A stretch of 64,000 bases of DNA from Lates calcarifer. Its lineage: Eukaryota; Chordata; Actinopteri; Centropomidae. Location: positions 2,971,911 through 3,035,910 of the forward strand of contig NC_066851.1 in NCBI RefSeq assembly GCF_001640805.2, written 5' to 3'. A model generated the notes under the pieces. It saw only the letters and a list, made by a program, of their open reading frames with translations. It did not search any database and was not told where the DNA came from. This document shows positions 1-11,457 of the stretch, in pieces. Within the stretch, counting starts at the first letter, position 1. Every line of letters begins with the position of its first letter. Position numbers and translations under genes: made by a program.

Positions 1-1201
1 TTTTGTTTGTTTTTTTCCTTAAATCCAAATCAATTTTAGAAAGAAATTTTATAATTATGGTCAGTTTTCCTTGCAAAATGAATTTGTATTTATTAAATAT
101 ACAGGTTAGATTAACGACATTGATCACATTTTTTATAACATACTTGGTAGAGAGCCAAATGTGCATAAGCCCCAAAAACGATTTGAGTTTGTGTAGTAAC
201 TAAAACTGGAAATTGCTTAACCATTTTTGAAATCATATATTTATGAGCTGTTTGGGCTTGGGACTGGCTCAGTGCCACAGACAAGGTAGAGAAGTCATAA
301 AGTACTGAGAGATGGAAAATCAACAATCTGTTAGAGATTGTTGGTTTTTGTTGGATTTGTTGACAGTAAGATAAATTATGAATGAATGGCAGTACTGTTC
401 TTATAAGTTATAATAAGGTTTCTTATTATGATGTGAGAACACTATCGTGCATTGCTCTAATTCATGACTCTAAATTGCCTGTACGTGTGAATGCGAGTGT
501 GAATGGTTCTTGTTTGGGTAATCAGCAGATGTCTTAAGGTGGCTAGAGCCTTTCTCTGTGATAACCTCACAAAATGTCTGTCCAAAGAGGGATGGAGGGA
601 GGAAGAGGGAATAGAAAGAGAGGAAAGAAACCTCCTTCTGAAACCATGGAAGTGTAATGTCTTGACCAATGGAGAAGGAGCTAAGATAACAGTGAGTGAA
701 ACACACACACACACACACACACACAGTACACACTTTGTATAATAGTGGCTCTAAATGACAAAGAGAGCTTAGAGTTAAACTTTGGTGAACTTTGACAACT
801 TTGCACCCCTAACCAGTTGCAAACCATTTTTTATAGATTTGACCTTTGAGAGAATGATCAGCTGAAAGGTCCAAAATGAACAAAGCCATATCATTATCTG
901 TGGTACACCCTCTAATTTTAGACCTTCTGTTATTGTACATAAACTGCCCAGCACTGTCTGCAGTCATGAAACAAGATGGCCTGCTGAGCAAGAGACTTAA
1001 CTTGCTAACTTGGCACTTGGCAAGCTAACTGAGAATTAGCAAGCCAGCATGCTTAGCAGGCTGTTGTGGTAGGCTAACAGCATGCTACCAATGAGACAGC
1101 ATGTTACAACTCAGCTGCTATACATTATCATCAATATCAAAGTTTTATGGAAAGCTTTGCACCAAACTACAACACATAATACACACAATAACGTGTCTTA
1201 C
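1..1201 (-). other. nrxn3 intron downstream of the LNS2 exon
   Basis: This is intron sequence beginning with the gtaag donor at 1201-1197 (minus strand). The next neurexin exons (splice-site-2 microexons and the rest of LNS2) lie outside the window. An (AC)n tract sits at 701-725. The segment at 1000-1090 repeats the words gctaac, ttagc and gcatgc in both orientations. No exon-like frame was recognised. Confidence 0.7.
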
Positions 1202-1505
1202 CTGTCGAAGGTTGCGGGTCACTTTCACGTCATGCCACGAGTTGTCATTGAACTTCCCATTGACTGGCTCCACAATAGGCTTCAAAGGCTCCAGAGCCAA
1301 GGTTGATAACAAGGGAGACAGCGCCGTCCTTCAGCGCCAGGTTGACGTAGTCAGCTGACTTGCCCGGTGTGAAGGATAAGGCCGTTGCGCTGCCATGTCT
1401 TGAAAGAGAGTGTAATCTCATCACTGCTGCTCTGGATGGGGTTCTGGGAGAGATCGTAGCAGAAGAATTCTGAGCCACGGAAAGTGGCCACATTCTCTTC
1501 CCTTG
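1202..1505 (-). CDS. nrxn3: alpha-neurexin-3 exon, first half of LNS2, with two 1-nt frame breaks
   Basis: This exon encodes the N-terminal half of the second LNS domain and belongs to the same gene as the exon at 58125-58809. Read with two frame changes it gives 100 residues, from [14 protein letters not shown] through [13 protein letters not shown] to VTRNLRQ, where neurexin splice site 2 lies. FKTWQRNG agrees with neurexin-3 (Leu replaces Trp in neurexin-1). The acceptor has a long pyrimidine tract ending in atcacag, and the donor is cag|gtaag. The exon begins with two bases that complete an Ala codon with the last base of the upstream exon. Length is 304 bases; 302 would keep frame. One extra C (plus strand) lies in the CCC at 1363-1365, which leads to a TGA shortly after HTG; a second extra base lies near 1277, inside the Ala-Ile-Val codons. 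Consensus errors in the assembly are the simplest explanation; a real null allele or decayed paralogue is possible. Confidence 0.88.
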
Positions 1506-4500
1506 CTGTGATTGGAAAAAAAAGGGAAAAGGTGTTGGGAACGGTATATTTTCTGTCATCAGACAGCAGGACATATTCAAATTAGGACTAAAAATTCAGC
1601 CCAGTAATTTCATCTTGTGCAGCCAAGCACTGATCAAATCCATAGAAATATTTCTCTTCTATGTATTTTTCTGAAGACATCTATAATAATTATATATGAT
1701 ATGATATATGATAAAACCTAGCAGTTCGGGCTTCTATATTCTCCTCAACATCACGGCTTTAATTAAATGCATAAACCAAAAATCCTTAAATCTTTTAGTT
1801 GCAGGTCCAGATCAAGACTCAAATCCAGTCACAGCAAGTCCCAAATGACTGACATGACATTTAAATATATTTCTTTTGTTTTTTGTTTTTTACATTGCTG
1901 AGACCAAGTCCTTTCACTCCATAGGCCTAATATACCCTGTCAGTCTGGGTAAATACACACTTTGTGGTCATTTTTATCTTTCCTGCAATTTACAGGGTCA
2001 AACATTTACTTAGTTTTAATGTGGACAAAAAACATGATTTAATTAGCAGTTTATCGATAAAAATTGAATAAAATGTTATCCAGTAATAACAGTAATATAT
2101 GCTGTTACAAATACCTTATAATAACATAAGAAATTAGAAAAGTCTCTGGTTATTAAGTAACTGAGCAAATATTTTCTTGTTGAGATGAGCAGTACACTGC
2201 CTTAGTATATAACAAAAAAGATGTTTTTCTTTGAAGCTGCTGGGTACACGTAAAAGGGAAAAGAATCAGGTTCACAAGGTTAAATATGACCAATTAGAAT
2301 TATTACCTTAGAGATGGACTTTTAGGTGAGTACAAATGAGCAATAATCAAGTAATAATCACCATATAATGAAAGTCCTCCCTGACTGACAAACAGAGGTA
2401 CCCTGTCCAGAAAATAAGAACCTTGAGAGATATTCAACATGTGACAGAGGGGAATACAGGCAATGGGAGAACTACAGGGAGACTGCAGATAACTATCATC
2501 TCACAACATCAAAGACCTAATCTTGCCAGTGAAATTGTCATTTCCTGTCAAACAGATGGCTTGTGACGCAGTGGTTTATGCTTGTGATCAGACAGAAAGA
2601 AGCAAAGATGGGAGGGAAGCCACAGAGAGGAGCCAGGAGAGAGTGTACTGACTGTATTTGTGACGTTGGTGAAAAGAAAGGGGAAACGGAGGGGGGGGAA
2701 AAAACAGGTAAGTGTGAAAAAAAGAGCAGAAAGGGCACAGTAGAGCTGAGGGATAACAAAGAAAAATGGTCCAGTCAGGAGTTGTTATCTGTGAGATCAT
2801 CTTCAATTAGCTCTCAGTCGTTTAAGCAAAAATACTAGCCTGTGAGCAACACAGCACAATCTATCAGCCACCAAGACACCATGAGGATCTGCATGAGCAC
2901 AGGGTTCATGTGCTCTGCAACAAAACTCCAAACACCACCCCATACTGAAAAAAAGGAAAACCAGAGTGAGTCAAAGCACAAAATGGCCACTGCTTTCATC
3001 TCCTTAACGCGGACACCTCAGGCATCACTTCCTCAAAGACGACTCATCCCACACACATCCAACACACAGCAGTCTAACATGTGATGAGGGAAAATATGTG
3101 TTTTAGAGTATTACTGGGCAGTCTTTGAAAGTGAAATATGAAAGGAAATTGATGATTATCTCTGCAAGACCAAATTAGAGTAAAACTTTCTGCTCTGCCT
3201 TTTCTTGTTAATACCCACATTGAAAATGAGCCAACAACCATCCTTGTGGTGGTCTAAATCTTCTATCATTGTGGTGTAAAGAAGGTTCAGTCCAAACCTA
3301 TTGATACAGATACGAACCTTTCCAAGTTTTTGCCTTTGGTTAATCAGAAGTATAGAAATGTAGATTTCAGTCACATGCTACACATCCCAGAAAACCACAG
3401 TTCACCTCAACAATCCTTCTATCAACACCCTAACATCTCAGTGTTGGTACAATAACCTGACTTCCATGACACCTCCACTGATAGGCCGATGATCTTTTAT
3501 TAAGGGCAGGAGCATGAGCAGGAATATTTTTTGTGTTTTTCATATATGTTCAGTTTTTTGTGTGTGTTACTGGCATAAACAATTAACATAAAACATTTCA
3601 ACAAAACGGTAACAGTACACTGCAAGCAGCCTGTTGTGAATGTATGTAGACTGGCCTGTTATCTGAATTATTACTGCCCTGCAGGTGAGTACCAGCTATA
3701 TAGAGTTTGAGGAGGGTAGCCAAAATAGAAGTGGTTGTCAGATCCCAATCCTACTATTTAACATCAGCTGTCTTTTCTTTACGTCCAGATGTGATGATAC
3801 AAATGGCTATTGTGATTGGCTAATTTGTGATTTTGTGCTATATGTATAATCTGAACATGCTGAAGTAACAGATGGGAATAAGCAACATGTAACAGATCTG
3901 GCTTCCTGGATGTTTGAAACCAGTAAGCAGTCATCAGTTTGTTAGGCTGTTAGAATTGAAGTGATAATACCGTGTACCGACGTTTTCAGGCCGTATATTG
4001 TCCACTGGACAATATCAATGTACAGTATGGCTGCAGAAAAAGAAATACATTTTTTCTTCTCAAAGTAGAGTTTTCCAGTTTCCTGTCATTTCTTTTTGGG
4101 CTGGCAAAGTCAAACTGTATCTTGTCTCTAACGTAGCTCCCCTAAAGTGAGAGAGCATCCCCTGCCTCTTTCCATCTATAGCCCACTGCGAGGAAAAAAA
4201 AAACAGCTTTATCTATGTACAAGAGAAACCACCCTAGTTCAGCCATGAGGATATTTACCTGCAGGGCTGGAATAAGAACACTGCCCTGCTTCAGATGGCA
4301 GACACACATGCAAGTGGAAAAGAAAAACAGAGGAGCAGAATTTTCCTTTTTATATATATATAGGCAGGTTTCAAATTATTTTGTTATGCTCTATAAACAC
4401 CTTGATCTAAACAACGCTGTGTGAACATAATACGTCTGTTTATATTATAAGTGGAGACATACAGAAGGAAAAATGTTATAGGCCACAAGATTACACTCAC

Positions 4501-5429
4501 CCAGAAGTAGTGATGACCATTTTGCTGAAATATAAAATGATAATGAATTGAGAATGAATAGAACTTCTTTATGACTGAAATGAGGATGATGTGAGGAAAT
4601 TGTTATCAGCCCATAATGGTTTTAATGGCATCCGTAAGCCATTCCATTTGGAGCCTTCATTTGATGGATGAGCTTGGATGAGTCCTGCGAGGGGTCATCC
4701 ATAAAAATGTCAGAAGGAGAGGCGGCAGAAGGAAAAGTTACAGCCACAGTAAATTTCCCTTATATTTGGAAGGTATACGGGAATGCTGTATGCTCTGAGT
4801 GGTAAAGAACTGAATTAGTGACCTTTTCACCCAACTTTTCAGCAGCATGTGCCATAAATTCTGACATGAAAATTGTTATCCACCAAACTCTTTGCTATTG
4901 TTGTTTTTTAAATATTCTAGTCACATTCACTAGTTTCAGGAACACACACCGTTTACACACTATCAGTGCCACACAACTAGCATCGAGAAACCAGATTTCT
5001 TGTGATTTTGTCGTCATTTGTTTCAGCATATCTGCTGTATTTGATAGAGTTGGAGGAGAGTGACAGGAAAGGCAGGCATAACAGGGGAAGACATGCAGCT
5101 AAGGGCCCGGGCCAGCAAGGACTAAGCCTTGTTAGTGGTATGTGTTCTACCACATACTGGGGCGCTATCATTGAAAAGTGAACACTATATGCAGTCAGCT
5201 GACCATTCCTAGCTGTCACTCAGGGAAACTCTCACACTGAGGAAAAAGCAGAGCTAGTGAGACAAGTTTTAGTCTGAAAAATATCTTAATAGAATAAAGA
5301 AAGAAAATAAAAGAATTTTAAAAACATTTACTCACGAAACAACCTTTTTTTTGTCATTTATTTAAGCAATACTTAAATGTAATTATGCAATTAATATGTA
5401 ACTTTTAGGGTTTACTACTTTACTTTATT
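1506..5429 (-). other. nrxn3 intron, no recognised element
   Basis: AT-rich intron immediately upstream (in gene order) of the LNS2 exon. The pyrimidine tract and acceptor occupy about 1506-1530. Short frames at 2538-2838 arise from purine-rich sequence and have no recognisable domain. A tataTATATA run lies near 4350. I see no other structure. Confidence 0.6.
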
Positions 5430-5713
5430 CTCCACTCTATAACAATTCTATACCTGTAAAATAGTAATTTTAACACATTTAACTACAGTAAAATGATGTA
5501 ATTTTTGGTGAAATATTGTTAAAAAAAACTCCTTTTATTGCTGTGGATATCATTTATAGTTTTGTTTAGTTTTTTATGATTTGGCATGTTAACACAAGAT
5601 TTTATCAAATATTATTTATAATTTGACAAAACAGAAAAAAACCTGTAAAACAATATTAATGTATAATAAAATTTCAGTTAAAATGCATAAGAAAACAGTT
5701 TTTTTACAGTGTA
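5430..5713. repeat. AT-rich MITE-like repeat ending in TTTTTTACAGTG
   Basis: The stretch is very AT-rich, with recurring acagtaaaa, ctgtaaaa and ttaaaatg words, and ends in aaacagtttttttacagtgtag. That ending resembles a common fish non-autonomous DNA repeat with cactgtaaaaaa ends. A matching left end was not found, so the boundary at 5430 is approximate and the class uncertain. Confidence 0.35.
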
Positions 5714-8700
5714 GTATGGGGTTGTCTCAGATCTGATCTCAGATGTATTTGAGATCTAAAGGTTGTTTCATGTCTGACAACTTTAAGTGACTGTTAAGCA
5801 TGACTGAAAAGCAGTGCTAAATAAATAATACGGATTGTTTTGTATGAATCATTAATGTTACGACAGGCCTCAGTGGCACCAGGGTAATGGCTGTAGTCTG
5901 AATATGAAACTGCAATAAATAAGTCAATCACTCATACACACCTGAGTGACATCATGATTTACGATGTGTAGATTTTCTTGCAGATTTCTGCATGGCTGAC
6001 CATGATAAATCAGTGTGTGGAGTGGCCATTTTGTTTCTCTCATGCAATGCATTCAGTGAGGCCCAGCTCAGACTGAAACAGCCAGATATATGTTTATGCA
6101 GTGAGAAATGGAGGGGGGGGGGCAGCATTCTGGGTAGTGGCCTCTCCACTGATGGTAAAAATAATTAAGCTGGTTTCATATTAGATTTTAAATTACTATT
6201 CAAATTCATTATTCATTATTTTATTTTCACATACTCATGGGGTAACGACAGCTCAAGTTTGGTTCAAGGATACAATGACCCAAAAAAGCCTATAAGGGCC
6301 AAAATACATAAATAGCAAATTACTGATATTATGCATCCCTAACTGTTTCTACTGCTTCTTTCTTTCTTTTTTCATTCGTACACACTTCCTTATGCTTTCT
6401 GTCTCGAGGTGAGGAGTAACTGAGTAACTCAGAGGATTCTGGAGGAGTCTGAACATGGAATGGGGATTGTTGAATTCACACAAGTAAGTCAGTGCTATTA
6501 TACTCTATAACTACATCTAATAAAAACATGTAGATTAACACTTTTTTCATGTGATTTGTGTCTCAGACAGAATGGAGGGTTTTTTTTCATCATAGTCAAT
6601 GCTGAACATTATATTTGATAGCCAGCGAAGCAATAAAATGATTTCTTAAATACTTACTCTACAATCTAAACAAACAGGTGAACATGGCTCTGATCAATAA
6701 AGGGAAAGGATGGAGGAGGAGGAGGAGGGAGCAGGAACCAGCACTGAAACTACCAGAGGTGCACAACTGAGTATTACTGTCTGACTGTAAGTAAATTAGA
6801 TAACAATATAAAAAATGATAATCATTTATTTATTGTTGCATTCCAAGAAATAGAATGAATAGCAAGTATGTTATGTGTATATGTTAAGTGTGTATGTGCA
6901 TAACACACTGCATGAGTATTTGTCAGGTTGGACTATTAATCATGAATGTTGAATGAATACAACAATATTTGATGCTCATGTCAGACAATCCAAAATTCTG
7001 TCTGTTTTATGCAAGATTATATTATTAAATGATCTAATTAATAATACATTTCAAATTAGACGTCAGACATCAATACATTAATTTAACTACGCAAAAATGG
7101 GAAGAAAAATCTTGGAAAATTATTTGAATCATTTTATATATTAACTTAAAAAAATAACACATAACATGTTTTTTTTTGTTTTTTTTTTACTGATTTAAAG
7201 AATGATTCATTGATTCAAAAAGATGTTATGTCAGTTTGAATTTGGTGTATCAAATTCCCAAGGCTGCTTCTGATTATGGGAATAATGGTAAAACTACCTA
7301 ACTGGACCAAGTTCATTTAATCAAGCTAATCCTGCTATCTTTACATTAATGTTGATGTCAGTGGTTTTTGCAAACACCTTGTACATCTGACCTTAACATG
7401 CAAAAATACACAAATGAAGATGCAGAAACACACACAGACAGATACAATACATGTACTCGATGGAGGCGTGATCTGGCATCAGCTCAGGTGAGAGCATTTA
7501 GAAACTCCTGGGTGGACCATCTGTTGGTCTTATTCAAGATGGCGATAATCATATTCATCAGACAATCACGCTCTCTCTCACCTGATGATAATAGTCTACA
7601 GGATGAACATAGTTTAGGTTGCAGAGCGGACACTGTTCATCTACTAGGCTGAATTGTTAATAAAAAAAGACTGAAAAAGAACATTGATGAATGTACTGAG
7701 GCAAGAGGAGAAAAGAAATGGAGCAGCAGAGTGGCGGAAGCATTATCTTAGTTGTGCTGCATATGAATGTGACTGCTGGATTCTTCCTTTCTCTCAGGGT
7801 AGGGACTGTAAATTAGAACTCAATGAGACACTTAGGGGGGCAGAGTAAAGCAGCATGTATGCTCTCGGCTGCACACCACCGGTGTGTGCAATGGAGCTAT
7901 TCGCCCACACCATCAAAGAAGTAGGCTCAAGCAAAGCCAGAGTACAAGAGTTGGATATACTGGCATGGCACAAAATGGCTGCTTTGTTCATTCATTTATA
8001 GCTCTATAGATTGCAGATCCACTTATAAGGAATGACTAAAGATTACATCATTTCTGGACTGATTTTTGTGTGGATTCTAATCCAGGGTGATGGCTTCCCA
8101 AAAACAAACAGTGTCATACTAAAATACATAAAACATGAAATCAGTGAAACTGCATCATATGCTATTACAGCAGATGTCACTGTTAAAAGGGCACTGTGCT
8201 GGTTTTACATATAAAGTTTAGTTTATTCATCACAAGTACTACTCAGCCAGGGGAAACAGTTGTACTGGTATCCACTGGTATCCAGTGTTTTTGAAGCCTG
8301 ACTCATACTACAGCCGAAAAGTCAAAAGACATCTTGGCCTCTGCTGCCTCAGGGCCATCTCCTCTGCATCAGTTACACTGTCATTGATGTACATGTACTT
8401 GCACTCTTGTACATGTGAGAGTCATTACACCCTGTAGTTTGTGTTGTGGACACACCCACAGGAAGCAGGCCAGAAAGACATTCAGAAGGCCAAGATAGCT
8501 CTTGGTATGTTAAAAAAAAAAAAGTGTTATTGCAGTTTAATGTAAAAGAAAGTCCACACAAGTAACAGCATGGCAAGAAACAATGAGACTATTTCACCAC
8601 AGTTAAACCAGCACATATCTTGATTCTTGTTTGACGTGTTTCTTACATTTTCCTTATTGTCAATCAGGGGCGTTATTTGGCATAAAGCTCTACTGGGGCA

Positions 8701-11038
8701 CAGGCCCCCCACCGTTAAAAGAAGTCACATTACCAGACCTCAAACTGCACTCAGTGTTGCACACCAACACATGGGGAAGCTGTGTGTGCTGTGTAGTTCA
8801 CCTGCTGCTCAAACACAGGAACATGCACTGATGTACAGATGATAAATGATAAAATGCTGAAAATGAATTGTGGCATTTATACTGGGGCACGTGCCCAAGT
8901 AAAAGGGATCTGGCAAGGCAATGTTGTCAATCATATTCCATGAAAAAAATGATGTTTTAATCCATCTTACTGAAATGCTCTGTCTGTGGCATTCATCTCT
9001 AAGACCACAGGTTCCTACTGAAGATGGAAAAACGTTTAAAAAATGGCATAGAAATATGCTCACTGTAGATTTGAACAAAGTTACTCAAATAGGAGTTAGC
9101 GGTCACACCACCAAATGCACAGAAGAGTCGCTGCTGAGCAGCTGTCCTGTAAAAGCAATTTCATAGCCAGCTAATTTAAAATTGCCAGATCTTTTTTCAT
9201 CTTTCGGTATTAGCAGCATTTCATTAATTCCCTCATCTCTTCAATTATACTTTCATGACTACAGCAAAGATGAAGGGGAGGTGGTTGTGGTGTGTGGGGA
9301 GGAGTGTATGAGACATAAGAAATCTTGTGAGTGTTAGCAGTAATGTTGTCCATATACAGGAGGGCTAACCATGACCTCTAGTCAGTACCTGCTGGAAGCC
9401 ATATAGCTGTGCTTTTGACACTAGCATGCCAAAAGCACATTTAAAGGCTTATTGGCTTCTGTAATTATTCCTCCTCTCCCTGCTGGCTGTGAAGTGATGC
9501 CCTCATACCATGACCACAATAGAAGAGCCACTTAAGTGTAAAAATACAGTCTTAGAGAGTATCTTAGAGTATCTTCCAAAGTCATGGGGCCAGATTTACT
9601 TAAACTTTTGAACCCGTTTTTCAGGAGCAGAGGCAACAAGGCCGTCTTCCCCTAAAAAAAAAAAAAACAGTCCTATAGGTCATCTGTGCAAGCCACAGTG
9701 GCTATGGGAACAAAGGAGGTAGTCAGGTGATGGTATATAGAGTAAGGATAGACTGATTATCAGCTGGCCCAATATTTTTTTTTAATCCGTCGGCCAATAA
9801 GATGCCTTGTGTCATTGATTTGTCTTGTGCATCTTCAATATTTTCTGCATTAATAATTTGATATGAAGATTAAAATATCCTTTTTTAGCAACATTTTGAG
9901 AAATAACAGATTTTCTCAGGTGGTGTTTAACAACAGCCAAAGTAAATGTTTTGGCTGAGACTTTTTAAGTCCCCCTTTTTACATTTTTTAAGCCTATACA
10001 AACATGTAATCAGTGGTTTATAAAACACTTTCATTAAGTTATAAGCAGTATAAAATGTAGAAATTTAAATTGAGTTTGTTGCAGGATTGTTTTTTCATTT
10101 TCATTGGTGGAAAGGCAACTTGAGAGAGAAATAAGAAGGGTGGACAAAAAGGCCAGTAACAATATGGAGAGAAAACAGCTCCACATTGAATGATGTTGAT
10201 GTAGATCAATACATTAATGTAGCTAGCAATCTGTACAAACACACACACACATGCAAGGACACACATAAAAGAAGTTATTACACACCCCAGTGAGTGCATT
10301 ATGATCTCACACCCACTAAATGATAGCCTCTGGTGCTCAGATGGAAAAAAAAAGAAAAGAAGCTACCAAGCAGGAGATGAAGAAGATTACTACAGGCGCC
10401 AAATTAAGCCTGTGATGTCAATGTAGACATTGGTGCCTCATGTGCATGTGCATATGCATACACTCACTCTCTCCCTCTCTGTCTCTCTCTCTTTCACTCA
10501 CTCACTCACACACACAGATAAAAACTGAGAGTATGAAGTGAAAAAAATTCTAAAATAAAATGTATTCCCTAAAACCTAATCATGACATCAGTGTAATTAG
10601 CTTAGAGTTTTTTTTTTTTTTTTTTTTTATCTACTTATGAGTAAATGAGTAAGAGATGTCCACTGGCACACAATTTTATGACAGATCTAATAATTTCATA
10701 ATAATTCAATGTTTTCAATGAAACTTTATTTAGTTTCACTCAACTCATTTCTGTACTGAGCTGCAGCTTTTATTGGCACCTGACTTCCACTGACCTGACC
10801 ATGTTTTATGATCCAATATTTACTTTAACTGTATTTTTTTCTTCATTATCCATCCTACAATCCACACTTTAGGCTTGCACTAAAATTGGTAGAGCGATTT
10901 AGATGTTTGACACCTGAATAGCTCAGCATTAAGAGAAAATTATGTGCTTGTGTCGTTTTTGTATGTCCTACAGTATTTGTTATAATACCCACACAGAGAG
11001 GAAGTCAGATTGCATTGTTCACAGCTGCAACTGTCACA
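5714..11038 (-). other. nrxn3 intron with scattered low-complexity tracts
   Basis: No coding exon was recognised. Visible items are a G8 run near 6113, a GGA-repeat near 6711-6730, poly-A tracts near 8511 and 9653, a T run at 10608-10628 and a CT/CA-rich stretch at 10462-10517. Around 8665-8915 two copies of actggggcac flank a short segment, which may be an old repeat. At about 9745-9800 a stretch with gattatcagctgg and gtcggcc resembles the end of a fish hAT-like repeat, too short to call. Confidence 0.5.
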
Positions 11039-11176
11039 TACAGTGGCAAGAAAACATATGTGAACTCTTTGGTGTTACCTGATTTTCTGCTTTAATTGGT
11101 CAGTTGGTCAGTAATCGCTCTGATCTCCATCGGAGTCACAACTAGAGGCAAACACAGTATGTTTCAGCTAGCTGTT
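11039..11176. mobile_element. Tc1/mariner-type terminal fragment
   Basis: Starts at a TA dinucleotide with cagtggcaagaaaacatatg followed by a tgtgaactctttgg word, a terminal sequence shared by a widespread vertebrate Tc1/mariner-derived short element. The match in pattern continues through gctctgatctccatcgga to about 11176. No second end was found, so this is a truncated copy. Confidence 0.5.
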
Positions 11177-11224
11177 GTGATCTGCCACCTGAGTTACTTT
11201 CATTTCTTGTTATTACTATTATAG

Positions 11225-11457
11225 TAGATCAGATTGGGGTTGCAGACGTCGGAAATGTCCGATCAAAATACAACCTTTTTTTCTGTTCCTTTTCATACGT
11301 GCTATCTGCACACAGTGGCTGCGCTGGCAGGGAGAGGCTAGCTCTAGTCCTCTCCTCCGACATGGAGGGTGTGACCGAAATAATAGTGACTAATCGACTA
11401 TTCTGGAAAATAATCGACAGATTAGTCGACTTCCAAAATAATTTTTAGTTGCAACCA
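11225..11457. mobile_element. hAT-like non-autonomous repeat fragment
   Basis: The right part contains agtgactaatcgacta, aataatcgac and gattagtcgac, then ends in tagttgcaacc. Alternating gattagtcgac/taatcgacta words ending in gttgcaac are characteristic of a hAT-related fish repeat. The left boundary is uncertain and no transposase is left. Confidence 0.4.

Noticed and set aside
7570..7595. Plus-strand cacctgatgataat, resembling the His-Leu-Met-Met coding word of neurexin splice site 1
   Set aside because: It is on the wrong strand for this gene and lacks exon-like flanks.
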